Shown here one piece after another: positions 34,929 through 47,033 of a stretch of DNA of 64,000 nt. The stretch's first letter is position 1. Each line of letters begins with the position of its first letter. The notes beneath the pieces are model-generated. The model ran no database searches and had not been told where the DNA came from. It saw nothing but the letters and a program-made list of their open reading frames with translations. The translations under genes and the position numbers were made by a program. The stretch is from Cunninghamia lanceolata (Eukaryota; Streptophyta; Pinopsida; Cupressales; Cupressaceae). The DNA is taken from NCBI GenBank assembly GCA_027924645.1, contig BSBN01000888.1, positions 13,709,001-13,773,000 on the forward strand, written 5' to 3'.

Positions 34929-37525
34929 TGTAATGACTACTGTGTTTGCTATCAAATGGTCATTTATCTGCTTGATGTGCATACTACTACTTATACAATT
35001 GGCTAGAACAGTTACAACACCTCTATCCAATTATTACACTTTTGACTATAATGGGTACATTTATGACTTTACCAAGACTTACATATCCATGCTTGCGTGG
35101 AACACCAAAAAAATCTTTGTAACCTTTTATAGTGCTATCCCACAAACTACCCATTAACAAAAAAATAAAATAAATAAAAGTCATGGCAATGAAGTGGGTG
35201 AAAGAGTAATGCTGTGGCTAGAAAATATCTTTTAGAGCAGTTGGGAATGTTCAATACGGCAGATAATATCTACAAGTGGGGGAACAAATTATGGCAAGAG
35301 TATGGGCACAGGGGAGGAAGAGGTCCTGAGATTTTTCCATGCCATTACAGAGGCATGGGACTCCCTCGCTTTTTGCAGGAGGAGGCTCAGATGACTAGAT
35401 AGGAGAGGAAGCACGTGCAATGGGGGAGCATGAGAAGGCAAGACAGAAGAAGAATGGGGACCAGCTAGTTTAGTTGGATCCTCTACAATTTGTCAAAATT
35501 GTAGCTAAGTTTTTGTTTCTCCTCATCTGCATATATGTATACTAGAGCAGTTGTAACTATTATTTATGCTTTTTAATGGTCTCTGTCTATTGTAAATTGA
35601 ATGGATGCTCATACTCTATTTTTAACCTACAATCATTGTATCCATGAGAAAACATTCTGGGAACTTTTGTTAAATAGTGTCGTGCCTTGTCTGGCTTCCT
35701 CTTTTTGCATACTTGTCTACCATGGCATTTGCAACTGCAACATCTGATAAAAATTCCCCTTCCATTATGCTTAGTTGAATGTCCACACCCTATTCCATAG
35801 TTCCCATCTTGGCACAAGAAACGAGTATGCTGGCAAAGGTTTAGGAATCTAGATTTATACTAGCCAGTGGTGTTTGTTTAAACATTTCTAAAGCCTTTTT
35901 ATCAATTCCATTTTGTGTGTATCCTACAATCAGCACATTTCTTGAGAGGACAATCGCTCTGAGGCATTATGTCAAACAATTACTTCTGCCTCTCTTTAAA
36001 TGTTATCAAACATTTCTTGATAATGAAATTTCTTACAGTTTATTTTGGGTTAAACCAGACACCCTGCTATGTATGATTGCCTCAGGGACCCCATTTTAAG
36101 TTCGAAGGATGTTTCTAAAATTAGGATTTTTTATGTCTAGAAGGGGTTTGGTTTTCGGGCCTAGTATTTTTCTTCATAACTGTGTTATTTTTTTTAGTGA
36201 TGGTTTTGTAAAGACATACTTGCTCAATATGGAATTTGATTTGAAGTTTGAGTTGATAGAAGTAAAATTCGCATTGATATAAACTTTTGCTTCCACCTGT
36301 GTAATGCAATAGAAATCATTTTGATGGCGATAATATTATGTGATGTACACTCCACGTTAAATGGAAATGTTTGCATAGACAAATTCATGATTTAGCAATG
36401 TTTACAAACTTCCCTTGGTTGTTTCGTGAGCCTGGTAATGCTTTTATAATTTTCTGTGCATCCCCAATTGCTCATATTTATAATTTTCCAAAAAAAATCT
36501 TGTCGCAGTGACATTTCACATTTTGCTCCTCTTCGCCACATTTGGGGGATGTATTTGTCAAACAATTCATGCACCTTATGTATGGTTCCACATTTTACAT
36601 TCAGGGGAGAATGTGAAGAAGTTGAAGTGATTGGGTGGGACAACTAGTTTGTTGCATTTGGTGAAACAAAGATGAAGCTTGAGCTTTCTATACGTTGTAG
36701 TTATCATATTCCATTAGAAGACATTTGGTTCAATCATGTGGTTGAAAACTATGCAAACATCCATAAAACTTTCACACTTGTCATAAATGGTGATAAGTTT
36801 ATACTTTAAAAGTGTGTCTGTGGAAAATATAAACTTTCAGTCATATGAATGTGAGTATGGACTCGCTTTCTCTCTGAATGGACTTTCTTTGGATTTTAAT
36901 TTTGCAATTTTTGAAGGTATGTAGAGGCTTCTATAGGAACATTGTGTGTGGTAAGAAAAATGTGTTAGACCTCCTTCAATGTAACATTCTTTTGTTATGT
37001 TAAATATGGTAGAATTTATGCAAAATTTAGGTTGTGAGAAGACTTAGAATACCATTTGTTGAGTTTTCTTATGTTATCTATGCTTTCATTTGTGAAGAGT
37101 GATCAAATTGGGGTCACTAGATTTATTACAAAATTGATTTGACAAGCAAAGGGCCATCTTCTATAAAATTACAATGTCCTCAAAACATTTCATCTTGTAG
37201 ATCATTTTTTTCACTTTCATTTAGAATTTAGTGTTTAGGTCATTTTGGCTATGTATATCTCGTTGGTTAAACAAGACAAGCTTGGGTCTAGGATAATGAG
37301 TTCTTGTGCATGGCCTTGAGTGCTTGTAGAGGCTAAGGATGCACACGAGAAGGCCTATTCGTTTATGAGGCATCGAGTTCCATCTGTGGGTCGTTGATTC
37401 GGGCATGTTTGAGTCTCCTGTTTGGTATGAATAGTGTACTTGTTTCTGTGTGGTTCCATCCCTTCGAGCATGCATGATGACACTCCACCTGATTTATATG
37501 CTAGTGTCTTGTACCTTTGTGGTCG
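34929..37525 (+). mobile_element. LARD 5' LTR, first part
   Basis: Aligns along its length with 58074-60547 of the 3' LTR (for example 'gctatcaaatggtcattta' and 'ttggggtcactagatttatt'). Interrupted at about 37525 by the chromovirus LTR. The small ORFs here occur at matching places in the other LTR but are not conserved in frame. Confidence 0.85.
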
Positions 37526-37840
37526 TGTGAGAGGAACCTCATGCAACAATATAATGAAAAATGCACGATATAATAGAAATAACAGAAACACAAAAGGAAT
37601 TTATTGATTGCTGGACACTTCAAGAGGGCAACCTCCTTTGAGCAAGCTCAATACAATAAATTTGTGGATGCCTTCATTGGCCTCAACATGTACTTATATA
37701 CTAAGTCTAATCTAAACAACTATTACTCCCCATGAATGTGGGATAATACAATATACTCATGGGATGACTTACAAAGCATATGTGTCCAACAACAGTATAC
37801 TAACAAAGTAAAGAAAAGGGTTAAACATGAGTTCCTAACA
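37526..37840 (-). mobile_element. Chromovirus 3' LTR
   Basis: On the minus strand it starts TGTTAGGAAC at 37840 right after a polypurine tract (37841-37856, complement of tcccctccctcttag) and ends CCTCTCACA at 37526. It is about 315 bp. The exact left end is ambiguous by two bases because the host sequence also reads GTG here. Confidence 0.7.
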
Positions 37841-37894
37841 TCCCCTCCCTCTTAGAAAAGATTTGTCCTCAAAGCTTAAGATTTGGAAATTGTT

Positions 37895-38990
37895 GCTGAA
37901 TCTAAAGGAGTGGTTTCCATGTGGCATCCTCTGGTTGCATTCTGTGCCACTGAATTAATACCTCTGTGATGGATCAAGAGCGAAGCTAACGAGTGCGCTT
38001 GTTGAGGATTGCCACTGGCTCCAAAATGATGGATCCTTTGTTATCCAGTTCTGGTAAAACAATTTGTGCTCTGATGTTGGTGCCAAGAACTTTCTTTAGA
38101 CAAGAGACATGAAATACTGGATGAACACGTGAAGAAGGAGGAAGCTCCAATTTATAGGTAACTGACCCAATCTTCTGAAGAACCTTATATGGCCTATAGA
38201 ACTTTGGAGCTAGCTTATAACGCCCTTCAAGTTTTAGGGAGGATTTCTTGTATGACTGTAGATGAAGAAAAACCATATCACCTACTTTAAAAGTGTGCTT
38301 AGAATGGTGTTGATCGGCTTGTTGTTTCATTCGATTTCTTGCCATGTGAAGATTGTCCTGCAAAATGCAAAGAATCTGATCTCAGGTTCAGAGAACCATA
38401 TCAACTGTCTAAATTGGTGAACTGCTGGGGGTGTATGGAAGGAGCACTGGCGGTACCTGACCATAGACCACTTCATATGGAGTCATCTTAGATGCAGTGT
38501 GGTAGGAGGTATTGTACTACCATTCAGCGAGGGGGAGCCACTTTGCCCACTAATGCTGTTTTTCTGAGGTGAAGCAACGAAGATAAGTTTCTAAACATTT
38601 GTTGATAATTTCAGTCTGACCATCTGTTTGTGGGTGATACCATGAACTCATCTTTAGTTTGGTGCTAGTGTGTTGAAATAGTTCTATCTAAAAATGATTG
38701 GTGAAAGTTGCAGCACGATCTAAGACAATGGAAGAAGGAATTCCATGAAGACGGAAGATCTGGTCCATGAAAATTTGTGCGATTGAGGAGGTGGTATAGG
38801 GATGGCTGAGGGCACAAAAATGACTATATTTGGAGAGGCAATCAACCACAACCAAGATCACTGTCTTCCCTCCAAATTTAGCGAGCCCCTCAATGAAATC
38901 CATAGAAATATCTATCCAAATCTGTGTAGGGATGGGCAATAGTTCGAGCAATCTAGGAAGGAGTGTCGTTTCACCCTTGCTGTGCTAGTA
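37895..38990 (-). pseudogene. Chromovirus integrase and chromodomain
   Basis: 38688-38951 holds the integrase core: WIDISMDFIEGL with the first catalytic Asp, VVVDCLSKYSHF with the second region, and a C-terminal SSIVLDRAATFTNHF (the usual D-R-D/G is altered). 37986-38363 holds the integrase C-domain (GDMVFLHLQSYKK, KLAPKFYRPYKVLQ, VFHVSCLKK). The chromodomain follows at 37895-37990 in the same frame beyond two stop codons (its ITEVLIQW and EDATWK signatures are visible). The chromodomain directs insertion into heterochromatin in this lineage. The frame also breaks at 38364-38690. Confidence 0.8.
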
Positions 38991-39175
38991 GGTATCACAT
39001 TTAGCCACTATTTGTTGAATTGCCCTTTTCCTTCCCTTCCAAAAGAAGTTACGCCATGCCTGCTCATAAGTTTTGAGGAACCCAGAGTGCCCTGCCGATG
39101 GAGACGCATTGACTTCATAGAAGATAGCCTATTGAAGATCTTTGCTCTGGGGAAGCACCGGATGACCCTTATATC

Positions 39176-40460
39176 TTAGAGAAACACCATCCCAAGAGTA
39201 ATGCGGTACAACAGAAGGGTTATTGGCCAACTGTTGGATGATTTGAGATAATGAAGAGTCATTGACATAGCCCTGCTAGACAGATTCCAACCAATTTGGA
39301 GTGGGCATTGAAATAGCTGAAAGAGAAGCTTGGTCATCAAATGTATGAGAAAGAGCATCTGCCATAATATTATCCTTACCCTTCTTGTGATTAGTCTTGA
39401 TGCAGAAATGATTCCCTAATAGGTCTGGCTGCTACTTCTGTACTGCATGCATAATAGCCATCATTTCCTTCTCATATGTAGAAAGTACTAAATTCTTACC
39501 TGAAAGGGCTTTGCTGGTGAACGCAATGGGATGTTCATCTTGAAGGAGAACAACACCAAATCCACTGCCACAAGCATCATTCTCAATAGTGAAGGTCTTG
39601 GAAAAATCTAGCATAGCTAGAATAGGTGTAGTACACATATCTTGTTTCAATTTTTTAAATGCACACTCAGCATGTGTCCATGTAAAAGCATCCTTTTTCA
39701 ACAAAGTTGTTAATGGCACTGCAATCTTCCCATAATCCTTGACAAACTTGCGGTAGTAGCCAATCAGTCCCAAAAAACTATGGAGGCTCCTGAGTGTCTA
39801 AGGATGCGGCCAATTTTTCATGGCATCTAGTTTGGCAGGATCCACTCAAATGCCTTGGGCTGAAATAATATACCTGAGATAATCCACTTCCTCCTACCCA
39901 GAAACACATTTAGACTATTTTGCATAGAGATGATGATTAGAGAGAAGGTGCAGTACAAGATCCAAATGTTGGAGATGCTTAGCCCATGTTTTACTATAGA
40001 TGAGGATATCATCAAAGAAGACCAGAATGAATTTTCGCAAGTAGGGCTGGAATATTTTACTCATCAATGCTTAGAATGTGGAAGGAGCATTAGTGAGGCA
40101 AAAAGGCATGACCAAAAACTCATAGCGGCCATCATGCATGCGGAAAGCTATTTTAGGGATATCATCCTCATGAACCTAAATTTGGTGATACCCAGAACGA
40201 AGATCCAACTTGGAGAAAAATGAGCGCCATGAAGCTCATCAACAACAGGAATCAAAAACTTATCCTTGATTGTGATGTGATTAAGTGCTTGGAAGTCATT
40301 GCAGAGGTGTCATCACCCATCTTTTTTTTAGACAAGAAGAACTAGTGAAGAAAAGGAATTGGTACTAGGGCGAATAATACCTTGCTTTAGTAAGTCCTGA
40401 ACGAGCATCTCAATCTCTATCTTTTGGTGAAATGGGTAGTGGTAGGGCCTGATGTTGGGA
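39176..40460 (-). pseudogene. Chromovirus reverse transcriptase and RNase H
   Basis: At 39432-39773 the RT thumb end and RNase H are readable (GLIGYYRKFVKDYGKIA, then TLLKKDAFTWT, and RNase H's DACGSGFGVVLLQ). The RT core lies at 39780-40460 in broken frames; around 40100-40200 the minus strand shows the MPF-LTNAPS region. 39176-39358 is a remnant of the RNase H to integrase connector. Many stops are present. Confidence 0.75.
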
Positions 40461-40787
40461 GGAATGCTTCTAGGAAGGAGTAAATACGATGGTCCTCTGG
40501 TTGTGAAGGTAGCAAGCTCACTGGTTCAGCAAAGACACATGCATATCTATCAAAAATTCATTGTAGATATGGAGTAGTGGAGACTGCTGATGGTTGCATC
40601 TGAATGAATGGAGCTGAGTGATGACACCATGTGAATTCTTCTTAAGGAGATTTTCCATGTGATGTGAACTGATGATGCTGAGAGACCTTGGTTGTAATCA
40701 CTTTAATGTGTGTTTTTGCCCATTGTTTGAAAACTGCATCCAAAGTTTAGCAAAATCTCATAAGATGGGTCCAAGTGTGCATAACCA

Positions 40788-41219
40788 TTAAGCGCCCAAA
40801 ACCACATCACATCTGCCTAAGGGCAAGGCAAACATGTTGGAGCATAGGTTATAATCTCTAATAGAGATACACACATTGTGACACTTCCCTTTGCAAGGTA
40901 ATGTGCCCCCATTAGCAATCATGACTACAAAGCTAGAGAAAAGATGGACAAAACAATCAGCCTGTTTGGCGATTTGAGGGTCAATGAAGTTATGAGTGCT
41001 ACCAGAATCAATGAGTATTGTAAGAGAGAGCTTATTGAAGTAACCCTTGACCTGCATGGTTTGTGGGGTGGTGACTCCTGCTAAAGCATGGAGAGAGATC
41101 TCTGGGTGGTCTTCCTGAGAAAGAGGGTCAACAGGTAGTTGTTGAATGTCGACCTGATCATCTACTGTATCCTGAGCATCTTCATATACTTCAGTTGTAC
41201 GTGGAGAATCTACATCCAA
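40788..41219 (-). pseudogene. Chromovirus aspartic protease
   Basis: Open for 143 codons, with the active site ILIDSGSTHNFIDPQIA typical of Tekay/Del-like plant chromoviruses and a second conserved stretch ending LGRCDVVLGA. It lies between gag and RT as expected. Confidence 0.85.
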
Positions 41220-42041
41220 GAGATAGAGCTTTTCCTCAACACATCTATGTCCCTAAGTGAATTTCTCATCACAATTATAACAAAGCCCTTTTTCTCTACA
41301 TGCCTGCATCTCTGCTTCAGACAAATGCTTGATAGGAGTTGTTCTAGGAGCTGGCATGATTGGAGGTCTTTGGGAAACCATATTTCTGAATGGAACAAAA
41401 GTGGATTTGGAGTGTTGTTGAGCTATGATCTTGTCCTCTGCCAACTTAGCCAACCCTAAGGCTTCCATCATTATGCTGGGATGGAACATTTTAACCTTAG
41501 CTCAGATTGCATCCTTCAAACCACTGATAAAACAACTCCTGAAGAGTTCATCAGACAATCTCTCTGTGTGATTGGCCAGTTTCTCAAATTTTGTCTAATA
41601 TTCTCTCATAGTGCTAGTTTGGTGAAGTTTAGTGAGTGTTCCTGTGAAGTCATCAAAAGCACTGGGGCCAAATTGTTGTAAAATGAGTTTGCAAAAATTT
41701 GTCCATTTTGGCTCTTCATGAGCCTTGATGTACTAATTGAACCATTGAAGGGCTTCATACTCCAAATGAAAGGATGCAAGTGGGACTTTATTGACATCAA
41801 AAGAATTATGCAGACTGAAATATTGTTTTGCTCAATATATCCATCCGGTCGGATCATCACCATTGAAGTGAGGAAAATGAAGCTTCAGCCCACGAAAATT
41901 GTTAGAAGAAGAGAACCCAGTGTGTGCAAAAGACTTTAGATGCTGTCTATTATTCATGGTTGAATGCTGAAGATTGAGGCTGAGAATTTTTTCATCCAGA
42001 TCTTGGAGTTTGGTCTTGAGGGCTACAAGTTCATCCTCCAT
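41220..42041 (-). pseudogene. Chromovirus gag
   Basis: The start at 42041 (MEDELVALKTKLQDLDEKIL) is followed by a coiled-coil-like N-terminus and FSSSNNFRGLKLHFPHFNGD. The central gag at 41480-41830 is decayed. The C-terminal knuckle, CYNCDEKFT then HRC, lies near 41230-41290 with a stop inside. Upstream, 42042-42310 is non-coding leader without a primer site. Confidence 0.75.
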
Positions 42042-42310
42042 GTTTTTTGATCATGTGTGGGTGACAACCATAACCAGGAGTTTTTTATAGGGAATGGGTA
42101 CAAAAACAAAAACATAAACTTTTGTAGTAAAGAAAATTTTAGATTTGGGAAAAACTTTGATGGGTAATTAGGGTTTGACTAGGTTTTGAACACTTTCTAA
42201 GGGACAGGGAAGCAGAAAATGGGGATTTCAGAAGTGGGGTGAAAGAATGAGAAAATTTGTCCAAGAGGGACAAAGAAGCAGAAATAGAAAATGAACATGG
42301 TTAACCTATT

Positions 42311-42794
42311 TGTTGTTGTACCCTTTTTAGTCATTGTATCATATTCAGGACTATGTTATTGTACTTGTATATCTTACTTATGGCTATGCCATTGCACTAT
42401 ATATTCTTTATGTAATGGTACTCTCATATGAGAGAGGATGTAATCATGTAAATTAATGAGAAGAAATGAATGGTTCCTTATTTGGTTTACAGATTCTGGT
42501 GTGGGTATTCGATCCGTTTGTATTATGATGCTTTTAGATTCATGGTTATATTGGATATGGGTTATAGGAACATTTGAATTGGTGTTTAAAATGAACGTAG
42601 TTTAACAATGTTTCCTCTAGAGAGTGAATTAGTCCTCTCCTTTGGGTTGAAAATTTGGCCATACTTGGCCATGAATGTTGTTGACATATCAAATCGACAA
42701 CTGTCTTATGTGTATGTTATCTACTTATGTAAAAAAAAATATTCTAGGTCTCTTTTGGCCCTTACCCTTCGGGGTTGCGGGGCGAGATGTTACA
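42311..42794 (+). mobile_element. LARD 5' LTR, last part
   Basis: Near-identical to 60823-61307 ('tgttgttgtacccttttta' through the terminal 'gatgttaca'). Confidence 0.88.
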
Positions 42795-42796
42795 TC

Positions 42797-42809
42797 TAGT
42801 ATTAGAGCC
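42797..42809 (+). other. LARD primer binding site
   Basis: TAGTATTAGAGCC differs from the tRNA-Met match TGGTATCAGAGCC by one G-to-A and one C-to-T change, two bases from the LTR end. It fixes the plus orientation of the LARD. Confidence 0.75.
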
Positions 42810-43008
42810 CATGTTCACACACTGAGAGCTCTGGCATACTTGAGCCTTTTGTGTTTCACTGTGTTTGGCATGAGCTTGTTATATTATTTTTATAGCCTTG
42901 ATTTCTTTCATGTCTTACCATGGCATTAGTGGGTTAAGTTACAACCCCATTCGTAGAAATCATGGAGGAAATAACCTCCTTGGCCTTACCTTACTCAATG
43001 GGACTAGA

Positions 43009-44323
43009 CGACAATGTGTCACTGTACCTCATCATTTAATCTATTTTCTAGATGTCAATAATCTAGGGGCTGTGTCCATGGCTATCTACAACTAGGGATT
43101 CTATAGTTACCAGTTTCTAGCTAATCTTAACAACTACAAATTGAAAAGAGATTAATTTATCTACTTGTTGAATTTAAGGAATACCGAAAATAGGATAAAA
43201 TAGGAAATTTACTCAAAGCAATCTTAAAATAGTAATATATGCATCTATCTATCAAAATTAACAAATACTTTGCATAAGAGAAAGCTGAAGTAATAAAACA
43301 ATGTTACTAGCCTCCTGCCTTAGTGGTGAGAGTGGGCCCTTACTCCACACCCTTGGGGCTGAAGGCTATAGTAAGAAATCAATACAGAAGAAGATCACAA
43401 CTAGATCCAATCCAATTCATTCACTCTGCATTCATGAGAAAATTGCTAACACAGAACTGAGATTTATTTCCAGAGAATCAAAATAATTCAATCATTGTAT
43501 ATCTTCTGTTGTTTCTACAAGTATATATGAAAAGTGAATGATGACTTAGCACTTATCTTATCTATTAGTTCCTCTATGAGATGACATCCATCTCTTTAAC
43601 TATGAAAGAAATTCATGCAATAAAATGTAGACTTGAGTGGAACAGAAGTCCACTCAAAATCTAAGTTTGAGTCTTAATACATTTGGGCATCGAGGCCCTA
43701 AAAATAAGGGTATTGAATCAGTTCCATCGTAACTCATGCAAGAACTTTGAAAGATAAAACTCCAACAGTTTAACTAAAGATGACCCCTCACCACTCAGGT
43801 GATGATTTGAGTGAAATGAGGGGTATTATGATCACTGTTGAGAGTGTTTGGTTAGCAGCTTATGCTGGAAACATGCCCTACTCTCAGGAGGCACTGGAGA
43901 TAACTATTTCTATCTATAGCTCCGGAGATACTATAGCTTTCTCTATTCAGCTCCGAAGATGCTCCAGACTCCCGCAGAGCTCCAAAGAGCATTCCTCATT
44001 CCTTCAAAACATCAGGTGTCATGGTCCTCTGGTATTATCTCTGGAGATCATTGAAAACTTCCTTTAGAGATTTGCAAAATTGTTGTTTCTGGTATCTACA
44101 CCTGTTGAATCAAAAAGAGAGAAGTTCTGTATTTTTCCATTAATTCCATGCACATTAGTCACTCAATCAGAAATTATAATCTTAAGTAATCTATCTCAAT
44201 TAATCATAAAATAGAATAATCTAGCTGGCTTATTTGGGTGCAGACATTAAGAAAGATGGCCTCAGGAAGCAAAAAAAGAGAGGCAAAAAGATGTATTTCA
44301 TGAGTGCAACTTGGTACTCATCA
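43009..44323 (-). mobile_element. Athila-like 3' LTR
   Basis: On the minus strand it starts TGATGAGTACCAAG at 44323 and ends ...ACATTGTCG at 43009 (the terminal CA has become CG). A G-rich polypurine tract lies at 44324-44337. The ORFs at 43301 and 43780 have counterparts in the other LTR and are not genes. Confidence 0.88.
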
Positions 44324-44695
44324 TCCCCCCCACACCTAAGGTTTGGCAGGTCCTCCTACTTCTCACATTCTAGATTTATTCTAATGAAGAAACTTGTTTG
44401 ACAGGGTATAATCCTGGGTATAGGTAGTCCAAGTTGTTCGGTTGATATTACCATTGCCTCTGTACTCATCAATCTACTTCATCCAGTCCTGTAATTTTTC
44501 ATCTTCCATCTGTTCTTTTGAGATTTCCACATCCTCTTGATTAGAGGGATGAGAGAAGGTTTCTGCCTCTTCTGTTGCTGCTTCTGTGGCTGTTTCTGTG
44601 GTTATGGGCTGATCATCAAGGTTTTCCATGGGTATCTGCCCTACTCTGCCCACTGTATCCCTTTGCTCTATTTCTTCTTCTTCAAATTGTCTGTC

Positions 44696-46357
44696 CTAAG
44701 GATCCTCTTGGGGTATCCCTCCTTCTACTGGCACTGATGAAGGCCCAGCCTTATCCTCACATGTTTTCAATTCCAAGAGTACCTCAGTGAGTAGTGTGGT
44801 ATCTTTTTCAGCTTGTGAGAGCTGTCTCTTCCTTTTGCTTCTCCGGAGCAAAGGTAGGGTAGGTGCCTCCGGAGCAGGTTTGCCTTCCTCAGAATCTAAG
44901 GAAATAGTATAAGTTTGTATGTTTTTTGTCTCTGGAGCACATGGTAGTTTTGCAATTGGGCTTGACTCCAAATGAATAGATGGTGTTGGAGAAATTTCTC
45001 TTTGTTTCCTCTTCCTGACTAGAGGGGTATAATCTGAATCATGAGATGGTTCTTTAGCCCACCAGGTTCCCTCTGTTCTCTATTCTGACCTTCCCTCCAT
45101 TAATTCCTTAGGGCAAGATTCCTTAGTTAGAGTCATCTTTCTCCTCACTAATCAAGTCATATATAGGGTTTGTTTAGGAGCAAGTTCTGCTATTTCTTTG
45201 CCTTTCCTCTTTTTGTCAAGAACAGGGGCTGCAGATGAAATGGCCTCTTGTGAGGGCTTCTATCCTCTATGAATAGCTGTGGAGGAGGCTGAAGGCTCAG
45301 TTTCCTCATCTTGGTGAGTAGGAGAACTCTTACCTCTCGGTTGTGCCATCTCTCATTCTCAGACCTAGGGACTCTGCTCAAGAAAGTGTTGCCATAATTC
45401 CTCCCCATTGGCCTGAGACAGGAAGTGGTGCTTAACTACTAAAAAGATGAGACCATGGTGTTTCATGGATCCCTTATTCTACTAATATTTCTCTGCAGTT
45501 GCCTTAATGGCAGAGTACAGGAAATTGGGAATATTTATGCTATATTCAGGGTGTCTATTCCCATGTCTTAGGAAAATCAACATTTTCATGATTGGCCCTA
45601 ATACTAGAGAAAATTGACCATCACAAGTAAAGTATTTCATTAACCAGGTAGCAACAGATGCCCAAGGGTTTGGGAGTGTGGTCCTCAGAATTCCTCTGAC
45701 TTCATTTTTATTCCAATGTAATTGAATAGCAGGTTCACCACGAACATAAATTTTTTTAATCAAATCAGTGTATAGGGTATTCAAGTGGTAAAACCTCTCA
45801 CCTTGTTTGGGAAGTCCAGAAATGTGGCTGATAGTGGCTGAGGAAAAATTGATTTGCACTCCTTTGACAGTTGTTAAGTTGTCCCTTAAATTTCTGAGGA
45901 ATTCATCGACAACATCTTCCTGAAACCCTTCAAATTTCTCAAGGAAGTCTAACCATCCTACAACTCTTAGAATATTTGTTGCAGCTGCCTCCCTTAGAAG
46001 ACCCGCAGTACTTTCTGGCTCAGACTTTTTCTTGACTCCCATTGCTAAATTGACCCCACCTTCTATGCTTATTCCTCACCTCCTGAATCTTCCATATCCT
46101 TTCCTCTTATCTCAGTAGGCTCCGGAGGACTGTTTAAATTGCTCTGCTCTTCTGGGTACTTTAGATGTTTGAATGAGGAGTGTTTTGTTTTTCAACTGAG
46201 GATTATGTAGATTAGTTAGAGTCTCAAGGCAGTCATAAATGCAACAGAATGAAAGGACACTCTGGAGGCAAGGTGGAAGTTCAACATAGCCGGTGGCATG
46301 TGTGAATTTAGGAAAGAAGATGATGGCAGGAGGATGTGGCATAGTGGCGACACCCAA
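44696..46357 (-). pseudogene. Envelope-position ORF of the Athila-like element
   Basis: Lies between integrase and the 3' LTR, where Athila elements carry an envelope-like gene. It is read in three pieces. 46112-46357 has FFPKFTHATGYVELP. 45482-46042 is the longest open piece (186 codons) with FLRNLRDNLTTVKGVQINFS and the ISGLP motif, resembling the plant-wide 'putative plant transposon protein' domain. 44696-45408 is a Lys/Arg- and Pro-rich tail (LLRRSKRKRQ). I see no convincing signal peptide or transmembrane anchor, so calling it an envelope is positional only. The role is unknown. Confidence 0.6.
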
Positions 46358-47033
46358 AACAGAAAGATAAGACAGTTTCTAATAATGATTAACTAAAGAT
46401 AGTTACCTGGATTAGTTTTAATGATGAGGCGATGTACACGACAGAGATGCTGCGTCATTACTGGAGACTACACGCATCGTGGCACATGAACAATTTTTGG
46501 TGGCTAGAGGTGATGTCCACTACTCTATTGGTATGCAATTTGCAATCATTTCGTGGAGTGGTTCAAAAATCCATGTTCCTCAGGTGATGTCAGCGTCAAC
46601 TTTGTGAATACTCTTGCAATTGATATTCACGCTAATTGAATTTATTCTTTTGTGATAAAGTAGAGGATGAGTCATGATGACCTCATCATGTGATGTGTCT
46701 ACTTTACTGCCTGGAGAGGTGGGTCCCCTCCCTTATTACTAAGACTAACTTCTTTATTGACAGAGCGCCGGAGGTGCTTCTTATTGAGGAGTACCGGAGT
46801 TGCTCCTGATTTGAGAAATGTTGGAGGTGCATTTGACTAACTCCTATCATCTGATCATCTCTGGAGCTTAATTATTTCTACTGTCATGAAGAAGGGAACC
46901 ACCATTTATTGGTTTTCAACTCCCTTGGTTGAGAAAGATAGCCATTTGCTAGTTTTCCATCTTTTTTTTTTTTTAGAAGGCCACCATTTGCTGGTTTTCA
47001 ACCTTCCTTTTTATTTTTATTTTTAAAAAATTT
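46358..47033. other. Athila-like spacer between integrase and the extra ORF
   Basis: Non-coding. It contains a cluster of CCGGAG-type motifs (46763-46870) and three copies of a phrase like 'ccatttgctggttttcaac' (46897, 46949, 46981) with a poly-T run between them. Confidence 0.6.

Larger units (their letters stand above)
37526..42310 (-). mobile_element. Ty3/gypsy chromovirus, 5'-truncated, inserted in the LARD 5' LTR
   Basis: Minus-strand element with a 3' LTR (37526-37840), polypurine tract, chromodomain, integrase, RNase H, RT, protease and gag in the canonical gypsy order. No 5' LTR or primer site is present at the right end: homology to the LARD LTR resumes at about 42311. The corresponding LARD LTR bases 60548-60822 are missing from this copy. 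A deletion therefore appears to have removed the 5' LTR together with ~275 bp of host LTR. Confidence 0.8.

Noticed and set aside
35214..35402. ORF pair 35214-35402 and 58336-58536
   Set aside because: They lie at equivalent LARD LTR positions but in different frames; not coding.
36392..36643. ORFs 36392-36643 and 59513-59755 on the minus strand with similar proteins
   Set aside because: Similarity comes from the duplicated LARD LTR; no known domain and no start or promoter evidence.
43301..44067. ORFs 43301-43486 and 43780-44067, with partners at 53208-53447 and 53703-54137
   Set aside because: Apparent conservation between the pairs is simply because both lie in the two LTRs of one element.
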